From Rikenellaceae bacterium (GTDB lineage Bacteria > Bacteroidota > Bacteroidia > Bacteroidales > Rikenellaceae), in assembly GCA_020859875.1 (NCBI GenBank), contig JAJBVJ010000093.1, forward strand, positions 1 through 7,311: 7,311 nucleotides of DNA, in the 5' to 3' direction. Within the stretch, counting starts at the first letter, position 1. Each line of letters opens with the position of its first letter. Of this stretch, positions 1-5,700 are shown one piece after another. The notes under the pieces are model-generated. The model was not told the origin of the DNA and searched no databases. It was given only the letters and a program-made list of their open reading frames with translations. The position numbers and the translations under genes were made by a program.

Positions 1-2
1 TG

Positions 3-236
3 GACTTTCTTGGTAACCACAACTTCAACTACACCACCGCCACCCCGAGCAAACTGATCGACTATGCCCTGACCCGAAGGCCCGTATATTCTTTCCGTTC
101 GGACAGCTTCGACGCCGAGGCACTGGAGGCGTTCCTCGACGGGGACTACTCCCAAGCCGCCGCCCTGCCCGACCCTGCCCACCACGATATAGACACGATC
201 GCCGCCCGGTTCGAGGCTCTGGCACAAAAAACATGA
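3..236 (+). CDS. Probable glycosyltransferase, C-terminal fragment
   Basis: The window opens inside a reading frame that runs 77 codons to a TGA at 234-236; the start lies outside. The fragment contains NYTTATPSKLIDYALTRRPV (about residues 10-29 of the fragment). This resembles the C-terminal nucleotide-sugar-binding part of GT-B glycosyltransferases, where a T-P-S/T-K-L-x-D-Y-A segment is followed by a variable R-P-V/I strand and then a helix. Here that tail is acidic and alanine-rich (DSFDAEALEAFLDGDYSQ). Such enzymes move a sugar from a nucleotide donor to a cell-surface glycan or lipid, but neither donor nor acceptor can be read from this piece. The protein ends soon after the motif, as expected for an enzyme C-terminus. 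Family membership is inferred from one motif only. The gap to the next gene is about 150 bp and contains that gene's own promoter, so the two are probably not strictly co-transcribed. Confidence 0.6.
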   Translation, partial: DFLGNHNFNYTTATPSKLIDYALTRRPVYSFRSDSFDAEALEAFLDGDYSQAAALPDPAHHDIDTIAARFEALAQKT

Positions 237-356
237 TACAGGGGCGCTGGAAAGGTTTTTGCAGGGCATAGCCATGCCCCGCAGGGCCGCACCCGGCCGA
301 TGTCAAATCATTGTACGATAATAATAGCCGCCGGACGGACGTTAAGGAAAAATAAG

Positions 357-364
357 TAACTTTG
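357..364 (+). promoter_or_regulatory. Bacteroidetes-type -7 promoter box of the penicillin-binding protein gene
   Basis: TAACTTTG matches the Bacteroidetes primary sigma factor (sigma-ABfr) -7 consensus TAnnTTTG exactly. I see no clear TTG at the usual -33 distance. Transcription would start a few bases downstream, giving a leader of about 15 nt before the ATG at 386. The box overlaps a possible TTG start codon at 362, which argues against that start. Confidence 0.6.
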
Positions 365-385
365 CGGACGGAATCCGATTATGAA

Positions 386-2779
386 ATGAAGCAGGACAGA
401 AAGAAGCAAACCAACGCGAAAGAAAAGAAAGGGTGGCTCGACAGTGCCAGAGTCGTTAAATGGGTCTGGATAATCGTCGGCGCGCCCGTGCTGCTTCTGC
501 TGCTGATGATCCTTATAACCGCGAGCGGGGCCTTCGGCAAACTTCCCACTTTCGAGGAGCTGGAGAACCCCCGCAGCAACCTTGCCACCGAAGTCTATTC
601 GGAGGATAACGTACTGATAGGCACCTTTTTCGTCCAGAACCGCTCCTATGTCGACTATTCGGAACTCAACGACAGCATCGTGGCGGCGCTGGTAGCCACC
701 GAAGATATGCGGTTCTACACCCACTCGGGCATCGATTTCGTTTCGCTGGCTCGTGTGGGCTTCAAGACGGTGGCCATGGGCAATCGCCGCCAGGGAGGGG
801 GAAGTACCATCTCCCAGCAGCTCGCCAAAAACCTCTTTCCGCGCGACACCGTGCGCAACCGCAGCTCGGTATCGAAAGCCTCGGTGCTTTTTGTATCGAA
901 GCTCAAGGAGTGGATCACGGCCGTGAAGCTCGAACACAACTACACCAAGGAGGAGATCATCGCCATGTACCTCAACACCGTCGAGTACGGGAGCAACGCA
1001 TTCGGGATCAAGTCCGCGGCACAGACCTTCTTCAATAAACTCCCCTCTGAGCTTACCATCAACGAGGCGGCCCTACTGGTGGGCGTGGTCAATGCCCCAA
1101 CCAAATACAGCCCCCGAAGCAATCCACAGAACGCTACGGCCAGGCGAAACCTGGTGCTGTCGAGGCTCATGGAGGTAAACTTCATTACCCGGGCCGATTA
1201 CGACTCGCTCAGCGCCCTGCCGATAGTTCTGGACTACAAGCCCATAACCCATAATGAAGGCCACGGCACCTATTTCCGCGAAATGATCCGTTCGGTAATG
1301 ACGGCCAAAAAGCCACAGCGATCGCAGTACAACAGCGACTGGGACTTCGAGCAGGATATGAAGCAGTGGGACACCAACCCGATATACGGGTGGTGCGAAA
1401 AGAACAGGAAAGCGGACGGCACCAACTACAACATCTACCGCGACGGGCTGAAAATATATACCACCCTCAACTCTTCCATGCAGCAGTATGCCGAAGAGGC
1501 CCTCGTCGACCGGCTGGCTAACCATATCCAGCCCGCCATGGATGCCCAGATCAAGAACCGGGGCGGGGAGATATTCTACCGCCAGAAAAAGGAGGACATC
1601 GAAAAGATCGTCCGCAACGCCATGCGCTATTCCGACCGCTACCGCAATATGAAAAACGAGGGGGCGAGCGAAGCGGAGATCGAGACGGCCTTCAACCGTC
1701 CTGTCGAGATGAAGGTCTTTAGCTACAAAGGCGACATCGACACCCTTATGAGTCCGCGCGACTCGATAATCTACCACAAGAGCCTGCTGCGTGCCTCGTT
1801 CGTGGCGATGGATCCCCACAACGGCCATATCAAGGCTTACGTGGGAGGGCCCAACTTCCGCGTATTCAAATACGACATGGCCCGCCAGGGAAAGCGTCAG
1901 GTGGGTTCCACCATCAAACCCTTCATCTACACCTTCGCCATCGATCAGCTGGGCATGTCTCCGTGGACAATGGTTCCCAACGTGCGGATCACCATAGAGA
2001 CCGAATCGGGGCAGCCCTGGAGCCCGAAGGAGGCCAGCGTCAGGGAGTACGACGGGGAGCTCTACCCGCTGCGCCGCGGGTTGACATCGAGCTGGAACAA
2101 CTTTTCGGCGTGGATCATGAAGCAGGCCAAACAGCCGGCGGCCGTTGCCGACTTTATCCACCGGCTGGGAATCAGCAGCTATATCGACCCGGTATATGCC
2201 CTCTGTCTCGGCACACCCGACGTCTCGCTCTACGAGATGGTCGGTGCCTACGGCACCTTCGCCAACGCGGGGGTCTATACCGAACCCATATTCGTAACAC
2301 GCATCGAAGACCGCCACGGCAACCTCATATCCACCTTTACCCCCACCACATCGGACGCTATCAGCGAGCAGACCGCCTATACGATGGTAGATATGTTGAA
2401 AGGGGTGGTTACCGGCGGTACGGCCTGGAGACTACGGGGAGAATTCGGGATAGACGGCGAGATAGGGGGAAAGACCGGCACTTCGCAGGAGAACCGCGAC
2501 GCATGGTTCATAGCCGTCGCTCCCAACCTCGTTGCAGGGGCATGGGTCGGGGGCGAAGACCAGAGCGTCCACCTGCTCTACCGCGCGGAAGGAGGGGTAC
2601 TCGCCATGCCCATTGTCGGGCAGTTCTTCCAGAAAGTTTATGCCGATCCGCGCCTGGGAGTAAAGAAAACAGATACGTTCGCCGTGCCCAAATCGATGCC
2701 CGATTATCGTTCATCACCCGTTATAACCACCGATAAACCTTACGAAGAAGACCCCCTCGACGACGAATTCTTCGATTAG
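386..2779 (+). CDS. mrcA: Class A penicillin-binding protein (PBP1A-like), bifunctional glycosyltransferase/transpeptidase
   Basis: This 797-residue enzyme polymerises lipid II into glycan strands and cross-links the stem peptides on the outer face of the inner membrane. A short basic cytoplasmic tail precedes one membrane anchor (about residues 23-49, with a run of leucines). The GT51 domain follows. It has EDMRFYTHSG with the catalytic Glu106, GGGSTISQQLAKNLF at 137-151, and the later EEIIAMYLNTVEYG and NEAALLVGVVNAP segments. The transpeptidase domain has all three penicillin-binding motifs: STIK with nucleophile Ser508 and Lys511, SWN with Ser569 and Asn571, and KTGT at 696-699. Both activities therefore look intact. 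An acidic tail (EEDPLDDEFFD) ends the protein. The frame also stays open upstream to a TTG at 362, but that codon lies inside a perfect TAnnTTTG promoter box, so I chose the ATG at 386. A candidate terminator lies 38 bp past the stop. The family is certain; the exact symbol (mrcA, ponA or pbp1A) is convention. Confidence 0.96.
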   Translation: MKQDRKKQTNAKEKKGWLDSARVVKWVWIIVGAPVLLLLLMILITASGAFGKLPTFEELENPRSNLATEVYSEDNVLIGTFFVQNRSYVDYSELNDSIVAALVATEDMRFYTHSGIDFVSLARVGFKTVAMGNRRQGGGSTISQQLAKNLFPRDTVRNRSSVSKASVLFVSKLKEWITAVKLEHNYTKEEIIAMYLNTVEYGSNAFGIKSAAQTFFNKLPSELTINEAALLVGVVNAPTKYSPRSNPQNATARRNLVLSRLMEVNFITRADYDSLSALPIVLDYKPITHNEGHGTYFREMIRSVMTAKKPQRSQYNSDWDFEQDMKQWDTNPIYGWCEKNRKADGTNYNIYRDGLKIYTTLNSSMQQYAEEALVDRLANHIQPAMDAQIKNRGGEIFYRQKKEDIEKIVRNAMRYSDRYRNMKNEGASEAEIETAFNRPVEMKVFSYKGDIDTLMSPRDSIIYHKSLLRASFVAMDPHNGHIKAYVGGPNFRVFKYDMARQGKRQVGSTIKPFIYTFAIDQLGMSPWTMVPNVRITIETESGQPWSPKEASVREYDGELYPLRRGLTSSWNNFSAWIMKQAKQPAAVADFIHRLGISSYIDPVYALCLGTPDVSLYEMVGAYGTFANAGVYTEPIFVTRIEDRHGNLISTFTPTTSDAISEQTAYTMVDMLKGVVTGGTAWRLRGEFGIDGEIGGKTGTSQENRDAWFIAVAPNLVAGAWVGGEDQSVHLLYRAEGGVLAMPIVGQFFQKVYADPRLGVKKTDTFAVPKSMPDYRSSPVITTDKPYEEDPLDDEFFD

Positions 2780-2817
2780 CGGCGGTTCACCCTTCCCGAA
2801 ATATTATGATTGCCCAA

Positions 2818-2846
2818 CTGTCGGCCCATCTGCCGACAGGTTCTTT
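2818..2846 (+). terminator. Candidate terminator after the penicillin-binding protein gene
   Basis: A perfect 8-bp inverted repeat (CTGTCGGC, 6-nt loop, GCCGACAG at 2818-2839) lies 38 bp beyond the stop codon. It is followed by GTTCTTT, a weak and interrupted T tract. Position and stem fit an intrinsic terminator, but the poor T run leaves room for another role or an inefficient stop. Confidence 0.5.
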
Positions 2847-3347
2847 CGGCGTTGAATCGAATAGTGATGGCCGGAAGAGCGGTTATCATATTTGTTATGA
2901 AATCGGAAAGCGGCCCCGGCCGATACAGGCACCGGCCACTCTCGCGGATTGCAGACCGCAGCCCGGGGGTTAAAATAACCCGGCCCGGGTGATCCCGTCC
3001 CGGAGGTTCACGGATACGCTTACTTTCTTTCGAAGCCCCGCCTTCCGGCGCCGAATGTATAGAACATCCCGGGTCTTTCCGGGCCCCGGCCGCATCAGCG
3101 GGCGCTTTGACGGCCGCACATCACGGCGCCCCGTTTACAATCGAGCATGGAACAGGCAAATGACTTCGGATCGGCAGGTTGGATATGGCAAACTTTTTCC
3201 CGCATAGCCCGTCTTCCGGCAATACTAAACTCCGTCCCCTTTATAGCATAATACCGGCGCACTCAACCGAGTATTCCCGTTAGGCATATATCTTGTTTTT
3301 CTTACCACGCCCGTACCCGGTGTGGGGAGTATAAGCAGAGAGAAAGA
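2847..3347. other. GC-rich intergenic region with no convincing gene
   Basis: About 500 bp separate the candidate terminator from the next credible start. The short open frames here give arginine/proline-rich products typical of random GC-rich DNA, and I see no tRNA or rRNA signature. It does hold short symmetric elements: GGGTTA-AAA-TAACCC at 2967-2981, flanked by two copies of the palindrome CCCGGG (2962-2967 and 2984-2989); a CCCGG/CCGGG stem at 3068-3083; and the 11-mer GGCCCCGGCCG at 2912-2922 and again at 3082-3092. None is followed by a T tract. No clean TAnnTTTG box was found for the gene starting at 3357; CATATTTG at 2887-2894 is one base off but far upstream. Confidence 0.5.
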
Positions 3348-3356
3348 GTGGAGGGT

Positions 3357-3815
3357 ATGTTTACGATCAGTTATAGATTGCACGAATGTCTCACGTTTCC
3401 CGAAAGGGAAGCGGCCGGGCTCGACAGCGCCGATTTCCGCCACCGCCTGTTTCGGGGCGGCTTCACCCTCTCCGATTCACTCCACCGTATAGTTCCCCGA
3501 AGGAACGACGTACCGCTGCTCGACCTGTCCCTGTGTCTGCTGGATATACAGCACAACCTTCGCGACGGAGCCCGCCGTGAAGACAACTACGAATTTCCAT
3601 TGTCGGATGAAATGATCTCCTTCGTGCGCCACGGAGACCGGATAGATATGGAACCGACCTTCGACGATATTATTCTTACCGCCGATTTCACCGAGTTTTC
3701 CCAGCAGGTGCGCCTTTTCAACAAGACGCTGATCGCCGAGCTTATCGAACTTAACCCCTCCCTTTACCGCAATAAACTATTTTTGACCTATACCAACCTG
3801 GTGACTTTGATCTGA
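3357..3815 (+). CDS. Hypothetical protein, 152 residues, unknown function
   Basis: I do not recognise this family. The product is a soluble-looking, acidic protein with no signal peptide, membrane segment or metal-binding Cys/His cluster. It appears to have an N-terminal mixed region, a leucine-rich helix near residues 55-70 (PLLDLSLCLLDIQHNLRDG), a strand-rich middle (DEMISFVRHGDRIDMEPTFD), and a C-terminal helix (FNKTLIAELIELNPSLYRNK). The even, protein-like composition over the whole frame suggests a real gene, unlike the neighbouring short frames. ATG 3357 is preferred. A GTG at 3348 would add three residues, and the purine-rich stretch upstream (AGAGAGAAAGAG, then GGAGG at 3350-3354) could serve either. 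No promoter is obvious. It converges on proS with 16 bp between stop codons and no T-rich terminator, so its transcript probably runs into antisense of proS. Confidence 0.7.
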   Translation: MFTISYRLHECLTFPEREAAGLDSADFRHRLFRGGFTLSDSLHRIVPRRNDVPLLDLSLCLLDIQHNLRDGARREDNYEFPLSDEMISFVRHGDRIDMEPTFDDIILTADFTEFSQQVRLFNKTLIAELIELNPSLYRNKLFLTYTNLVTLI

Positions 3816-3831
3816 CCGGGCCGGATACGGC

Positions 3832-5316
3832 CTAATAGCTCCGGGCGAATACAACGCGGCGGTTGGAGGGCTTGCCGGAATAGATACACCTGCCTTCTTC
3901 GTAAGGTGCGTCGAGCGGAATGCACCGTATGGTGGCCTTCGTCTCGGCTTTTATCGCTTCCTCGGTCTCGGGTGTGCCGTCCCAGTGGGCCAGCAGGAAT
4001 CCGCCTTTTTCGTCGAGCAGGCGTTTGAACTCTCCGTAGTCGTCCACCGGGGTGGTCATAGAATCGCGGAAGGCGAGCGCCTTGTCGAATATGTTTTGCT
4101 GTATCTCTTCGAGCAGCTTTTCGATTCGTTCGGCCAGTCCCTCCTGCGGCACCACCTCTTTGGAGAGGGTGTCGCGGCGGGCGATCTCGATCGTACCGCC
4201 GGCCATGTCTCGGGGCCCCAGGGCCAGCCGCACGGGAACCCCCTTGAGTTCGTATTCGGCGAACTTGAAGCCCGAACGAACATTGTCGCGGTCGTCCACC
4301 TTGAAGCTGATGCCACGCTTTTTCAGATCCGCACCGATCTCGTGTAGTCGTGAACATATTGCGCCCAGCTCCTTGTCGCCTTTGTAGATGGGTACCATCG
4401 CAACTTGAATCGGCGCCAGCCGGGGCGGCAGGACAAGACCGTTATTATCCGAATGGGCCATAATCAATGCCCCCATAAGGCGGGTGGAAACCCCCCACGA
4501 AGTAGCCCATACATATTCGAGCTTGCCCTCACGGTTAGCGAACTGCACGTCGAAGGCTTTGGCGAAATTCTGCCCGAGGAAGTGCGATGTGCCGCTCTGC
4601 AGGGCCTTACCGTCCTGCATCAATGCTTCTATGGTCAGCGTATCCTCGGCTCCCGCGAACCTTTCGTTTTCCGATTTATGGCCTACGACCACCGGGACTC
4701 CCATCCACTGCTCGGCAAAGTCGCGGTAGACGTTCACCATGCGCAGGGTCTCCTCTTCGGCCTCCTGTCGTGTCTCGTGGGCCGTATGGCCCTCCTGCCA
4801 GAGGAATTCGGCCGTTCTGAGGAACAGGCGCGTGCGCATCTCCCACCGCACCACGTTCGCCCACTGGTTGCACAGGATGGGCAGGTCGCGGTAGGACTGT
4901 ATCCAGTTTTTGTAGGTGTTCCATATGATTGTCTCCGAGGTGGGCCGTACGATCAGTTCTTCTTCCAGCTTCGCCTCCGGATCCACCACCACGCCGCTCC
5001 CGTCGGGGGCGTTCATAAGTCGGTAGTGGGTTACCACGGCACACTCCTTGGCAAAGCCCTCTACATGTTTGGCCTCCTTGCTGAAAAACGATTTGGGGAT
5101 GAACAGCGGAAAGTAGGCGTTCACATGGCCCGTCTGTTTGAACATATCGTCCAGGGCGCGCTGCATCTTCTCCCATATGGCATACCCGTAGGGTTTGATG
5201 ACCATCGACCCGCGGACGGCCGAATATTCGGCGAGCCCGGCCTTCACCACCAGATCGTTGTACCACTGGGAATAGTTCTCCTCGCGGCTTGTCAGTTCCT
5301 TTAATTCCTTGGCCAT
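3832..5316 (-). CDS. proS: Prolyl-tRNA synthetase, archaeal/eukaryote (short) type
   Basis: This 494-residue class II synthetase activates proline with ATP and charges tRNA-Pro in the cytoplasm. The size, with no large editing insertion between motifs 2 and 3, and the ending in Tyr mark the archaeal/eukaryote-like group rather than the roughly 570-residue bacterial type. Visible elements in order are: motif 1 region around residues 43-78 (YGYAIWEKMQ to FPLFIPKSFF); the proline-site TSE at 126-128; motif 2 RWEMRTRLFLRTAEFLWQEGH at 157-177; motif 3 GVSTRLMGALIMAHSD at 275-290; and an anticodon-binding domain from about 303 (QVAMVPIY, then VDDRDNVRSGFKFAEYELKG). The C-terminal domain ends RRVVFARSY, where family members insert the terminal Tyr near the active site. 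Its zinc-site cysteines look largely lost: only Cys465 and Cys477 remain there. The ATG at 5314-5316 lies about 25 bases downstream of a perfect TAnnTTTG box. Confidence 0.97.
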   Translation of the reverse strand: MAKELKELTSREENYSQWYNDLVVKAGLAEYSAVRGSMVIKPYGYAIWEKMQRALDDMFKQTGHVNAYFPLFIPKSFFSKEAKHVEGFAKECAVVTHYRLMNAPDGSGVVVDPEAKLEEELIVRPTSETIIWNTYKNWIQSYRDLPILCNQWANVVRWEMRTRLFLRTAEFLWQEGHTAHETRQEAEEETLRMVNVYRDFAEQWMGVPVVVGHKSENERFAGAEDTLTIEALMQDGKALQSGTSHFLGQNFAKAFDVQFANREGKLEYVWATSWGVSTRLMGALIMAHSDNNGLVLPPRLAPIQVAMVPIYKGDKELGAICSRLHEIGADLKKRGISFKVDDRDNVRSGFKFAEYELKGVPVRLALGPRDMAGGTIEIARRDTLSKEVVPQEGLAERIEKLLEEIQQNIFDKALAFRDSMTTPVDDYGEFKRLLDEKGGFLLAHWDGTPETEEAIKAETKATIRCIPLDAPYEEGRCIYSGKPSNRRVVFARSY

Positions 5317-5340
5317 AGTAAATTTCTATAATAACAGCCG

Positions 5341-5348
5341 CAAAGGTA
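5341..5348 (-). promoter_or_regulatory. Bacteroidetes-type -7 promoter box of proS
   Basis: On the minus strand the sequence reads TACCTTTG, an exact match to TAnnTTTG, 24 bases before the proS ATG. The predicted leader is under about 20 nt. The upstream flank is A-rich (GGAAAAAACGATTAAAAAGG) and lacks a clear -33 TTG, so the -33 element is weak or absent. Confidence 0.65.
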
Positions 5349-5700
5349 CTACTTTTCCCCCTTTTTAATCGTTTTTTCCTATATTTACACAACAGAGGGT
5401 TACCCGGCCCGGGGCCACCGGATCCCGTGCAACGCAAAGGGCTCCCGGCGCATCTTACGTTAAAGGGGGCATGGAGAAAGTGCGGGTCGAAACGGCTAAG
5501 CGGGGAAAATGGCCGAGGTGTGATGAACCATTCCCGTACGGGTATTATGAAGCAGACCGGTAAGCCCCCTTTTTTAGTTAGACTTTTTACGGCATTGCAA
5601 AAAACCGTACGAAATATTTAAACACCGCATACTGAATACGGCATTATTTTCGTTTCAAATATAGATAATTGTGTCCTGCAGTTAATTAAAGAGTGAAAAT
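5349..5700. other. Divergent intergenic region between proS and the lipoprotein gene
   Basis: About 350 bp hold no recognisable protein gene. The proS-proximal part is AT-rich (promoter flank), the middle is GC-rich and holds the candidate structured RNA, and the last 120 bp are AT-rich and must contain the lipoprotein promoter. In that last part TACGGCATT occurs twice (5588-5596 and 5637-5645), and CCGTA at 5605-5609 can pair with either copy. The best promoter-like octamer for the lipoprotein gene is TAATTGTG at 5666-5673, one base off TAnnTTTG, with no convincing -33 box. Confidence 0.45.
5462..5575 (+). ncRNA. Candidate structured RNA with paired ends
   Basis: AAAGGGGGC at 5462-5470 is perfectly complementary to GCCCCCTTT at 5564-5572, and the second arm runs into six T residues (5570-5575). 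This closes a domain of about 110 nt like a small RNA or leader ending at an intrinsic-terminator-like U tract. Inside, short helices can form: CGGCT 5493-5497 with GGCCG 5511-5515 (one G-U), and the self-complementary CCCGTACGGG at 5533-5542. It lacks the universal SRP RNA tetraloop region, tRNA T-loop sequence and the core motifs of the common riboswitches I know. No promoter was found for it. It could also be a chance pairing or a leader of a small peptide gene. Confidence 0.3.

Noticed and set aside
264..279. Inverted repeat GGGCAT-AGCC-ATGCCC after the glycosyltransferase gene, considered as a terminator
   Set aside because: The T tract lies before the hairpin rather than after it, and the minus strand has A residues there, so neither strand has a terminator arrangement.
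1073..2317. A 414-codon open frame on the minus strand inside the penicillin-binding protein gene
   Set aside because: It lies wholly inside a gene with all its catalytic motifs, and its product looks like GC-rich shadow translation without a recognisable domain.
2810..3207. Two short plus-strand frames (60 and 72 codons) in the gap before 3357
   Set aside because: Their products are Arg/Pro-rich with random-looking composition, and neither has a plausible ribosome site or known motif; the first overlaps the candidate terminator hairpin.
3225..3443. A 72-codon minus-strand frame overlapping the start of the 152-residue gene
   Set aside because: Its composition is not protein-like, and it overlaps a better-supported gene on the other strand.
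4405..5304. A 299-codon open frame on the plus strand opposite proS
   Set aside because: It is the complement of a highly conserved synthetase; the length reflects high GC content, and no domain is recognisable.
5517..5550. Hammerhead-like core (TGATGA near GAA)
   Set aside because: The required CTGANGA is not intact (GTGATGA), and the GAAA strand is absent at the right place.
5462..5575. SRP (4.5S) RNA as an identity for the structured element, prompted by GGGGGC/GCCCCC ends and GAAGCAG
   Set aside because: The conserved domain IV sequence (GGAA tetraloop closed by TCC/GGA, with an upstream GTCAGG) is missing on both strands.
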